From positions 1 to 16,877 of the forward strand of contig JAIRRU010000009.1 of the NCBI GenBank assembly GCA_031255815.1: a DNA stretch of 16,877 nt, given 5' to 3'. This document shows, piece by piece, positions 16,251 through 16,877 of this stretch; the first letter of the stretch is position 1, and every line of letters begins with the position of its first letter. Both the position numbers and the translations under genes were made by a program. Under the pieces are notes generated by a model. It did not search any database, was not told the DNA's origin, and saw only the letters and a program-made list of their open reading frames with translations. The DNA is from Treponema sp. (lineage in GTDB: Bacteria; Spirochaetota; Spirochaetia; Treponematales; Breznakiellaceae).

Positions 16251-16264
16251 AACCGCCGGCGGTT
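16251..16264. promoter_or_regulatory. Perfect 14-bp palindrome, possible operator
   Basis: AACCGCCGGCGGTT reads the same on both strands. It lies between the -10-like box (16271-16276) and the ribosome site, close to where transcription would start. That is a common place for a repressor site. No regulator gene is in the window, so its binding protein is unknown, and in GC-rich DNA such a palindrome can also arise by chance. Confidence 0.35.
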
Positions 16265-16270
16265 TTCGAG

Positions 16271-16305
16271 ACTATATAGGGCGCTGACTTAGGGATTTGG
16301 TTTAA
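16271..16305 (-). promoter_or_regulatory. Candidate main promoter of the pump operon
   Basis: On the minus strand TATAGT (16276-16271) is a good -10 match (five of six). No convincing -35 box lies 16-18 bases upstream (CAAATC at 16299-16294 is the one at 17). The A/T tracts at 16306-16331 could act as an UP-type element. The call rests on position and base composition as much as on the boxes. Confidence 0.3.
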
Positions 16306-16313
16306 TGAAAACG

Positions 16314-16371
16314 AAAAAAAATGATTTTTTTACTTTTGAGGCTTTCCCAAAACTTCAGCTTTTGGGAAAGC
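16314..16371 (-). terminator. Likely terminator of the isomerase gene (hairpin plus offset T run)
   Basis: A perfect 12-base stem (16341-16352 with 16360-16371, seven-base loop) is the strongest inverted repeat in the window. In minus-strand reading it is followed, about 20 bases later, by A7-TCA-T8. The T run is too far from the stem for a textbook intrinsic terminator, though the A7/T8 pair could itself fold. Two weaker stems lie nearer the isomerase stop: 16377-16383 with 16400-16406, and 16416-16422 with 16434-16440. Confidence 0.45.
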
Positions 16372-16448
16372 TTCTTGCCCCGGCTTTCTCCCGCCCTGTC
16401 CGGGGCCGCGCGGAACCGCCGGTCTCCGTAAGGCCGGCGGCCGCGGTA

Positions 16449-16877
16449 TTACGCCCCTATGGAACGCAGAACCTTCAGGGCCTCCGCCGCGTCGCGCTCC
16501 ATGTCGCTGGTTCTCCCCTCTATGCTCATGGTTCCGGCGTAGCCGATCTTCGCGAGGGCCGCGAAGAAGCTTTCTACTTCTTTGTTAATAAACAGGGGGT
16601 ATCCCCGCCCCTCGAGCAGGGCGATATGGGTGTGGTTCAGATCCTTTACAGCGGTTATGTTGTCTATCGGCTCATCTTCCCTAAGCATGTGGTAGAGATC
16701 GGCCAGAAGCCCGACCGCGTCCGAACCCGCGTCGGCCTGGAGCATGGCCCCTTCCTTCAGAGAGTTGATGCAGTTGGACTCTTCCCGGTTAAGCGGTTCT
16801 ATGGCGATAGTGATGCCGTAGGAAGACGCTATTTCGCCGATCCGCTTTGTGGCGCGGACAAGTTCGGCGTAGCCCTT
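16449..16877 (-). CDS. Sugar phosphate isomerase/epimerase, C-terminal part (cut by right edge)
   Basis: The frame is open from the right edge to the TAA at 16451-16449, giving the last 142 residues of a TIM-barrel protein of the xylose isomerase-like/AP endonuclease 2 family. These enzymes interconvert keto- and aldo-sugars or epimerise them at a divalent metal centre. Seen here are ITIAIEPLNREE (metal-ligand Glu after a strand), LLADLYHM (ligand Asp plus His), the HTHIALLEGR strand with another expected His ligand, and TMSIEGR near the end, which supplies the last Glu. The pattern fits the hydroxypyruvate isomerase/tagatose or psicose 3-epimerase group; the substrate cannot be set from this part. 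An internal ATG at 16745 is not the start, since clear family sequence continues upstream. It is separated from the pump genes by 230 bases. Confidence 0.85.
   Translation of the reverse strand, partial: KGYAELVRATKRIGEIASSYGITIAIEPLNREESNCINSLKEGAMLQADAGSDAVGLLADLYHMLREDEPIDNITAVKDLNHTHIALLEGRGYPLFINKEVESFFAALAKIGYAGTMSIEGRTSDMERDAAEALKVLRSIGA

Larger units (their letters stand above)
16219..16448 (-). promoter_or_regulatory. Gene-free gap: terminator region and operon control region
   Basis: No open frame here looks coding. The right half carries inverted repeats behind the isomerase gene. The middle (16301-16340) is strikingly A/T-rich against a GC-rich background. The left half carries a -10-like TATAGT, a perfect palindrome and a hairpin next to the ribosome site of the first TPR gene. 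This is the only place in the window where a main promoter for the nine-gene run would fit. Confidence 0.6.

Noticed and set aside
16449..16745. Isomerase as a short complete gene starting at 16745
   Set aside because: Family sequence including the metal-ligand strand ITIAIEPLNREE continues upstream in the same frame to the window edge, so this is the tail of a longer gene.

Overview
The window is GC-rich bacterial DNA (about 60% GC by eye). Every recognisable gene lies on the minus strand, so transcription runs from right to left. The mix of gene types suggests a diderm spirochaete, perhaps a GC-rich treponeme relative. It includes many predicted lipoproteins with loose lipoboxes, TPR lipoproteins, and Ig-like-domain lipoproteins next to an RND pump. 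This placement is inference; there is no rRNA or other phylogenetic marker here.

Region 1 (16877-16449) is the C-terminal part of a TIM-barrel sugar phosphate isomerase/epimerase that runs in from the right edge. Region 2 (16448-16219) is the only sizeable intergenic gap. It holds three inverted repeats behind the isomerase gene, an A/T-tract block, a weak promoter candidate, a perfect 14-bp palindrome, and a small hairpin touching the ribosome binding site of the next gene.

Region 3 (16218-2250) is one tightly packed run of nine genes: TPR lipoprotein, TPR lipoprotein, small unknown lipoprotein, TolC-type outer-membrane channel, membrane-fusion adaptor, Ig-like lipoprotein, second Ig-like lipoprotein, RND permease 1 and RND permease 2. 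Every junction overlaps, by 1 to 25 bases. This is a complete tripartite RND transporter with two different permeases, plus five extra exported proteins that ordinary AcrAB-TolC or MdtABC systems do not have. It is the best candidate in the window for an undescribed system: an envelope transport machine with its own periplasmic or lipoprotein scaffolding.

Region 4 (2229-1) starts only 20 bases after RND permease 2 and holds pncA (nicotinamidase) and pncB (nicotinate phosphoribosyltransferase), joined by a TGATG overlap. Together they convert nicotinamide to nicotinate mononucleotide for NAD salvage. They are followed by the first 17 codons of another gene cut by the left edge. No rRNA, tRNA, CRISPR array, insertion sequence or phage gene was seen.
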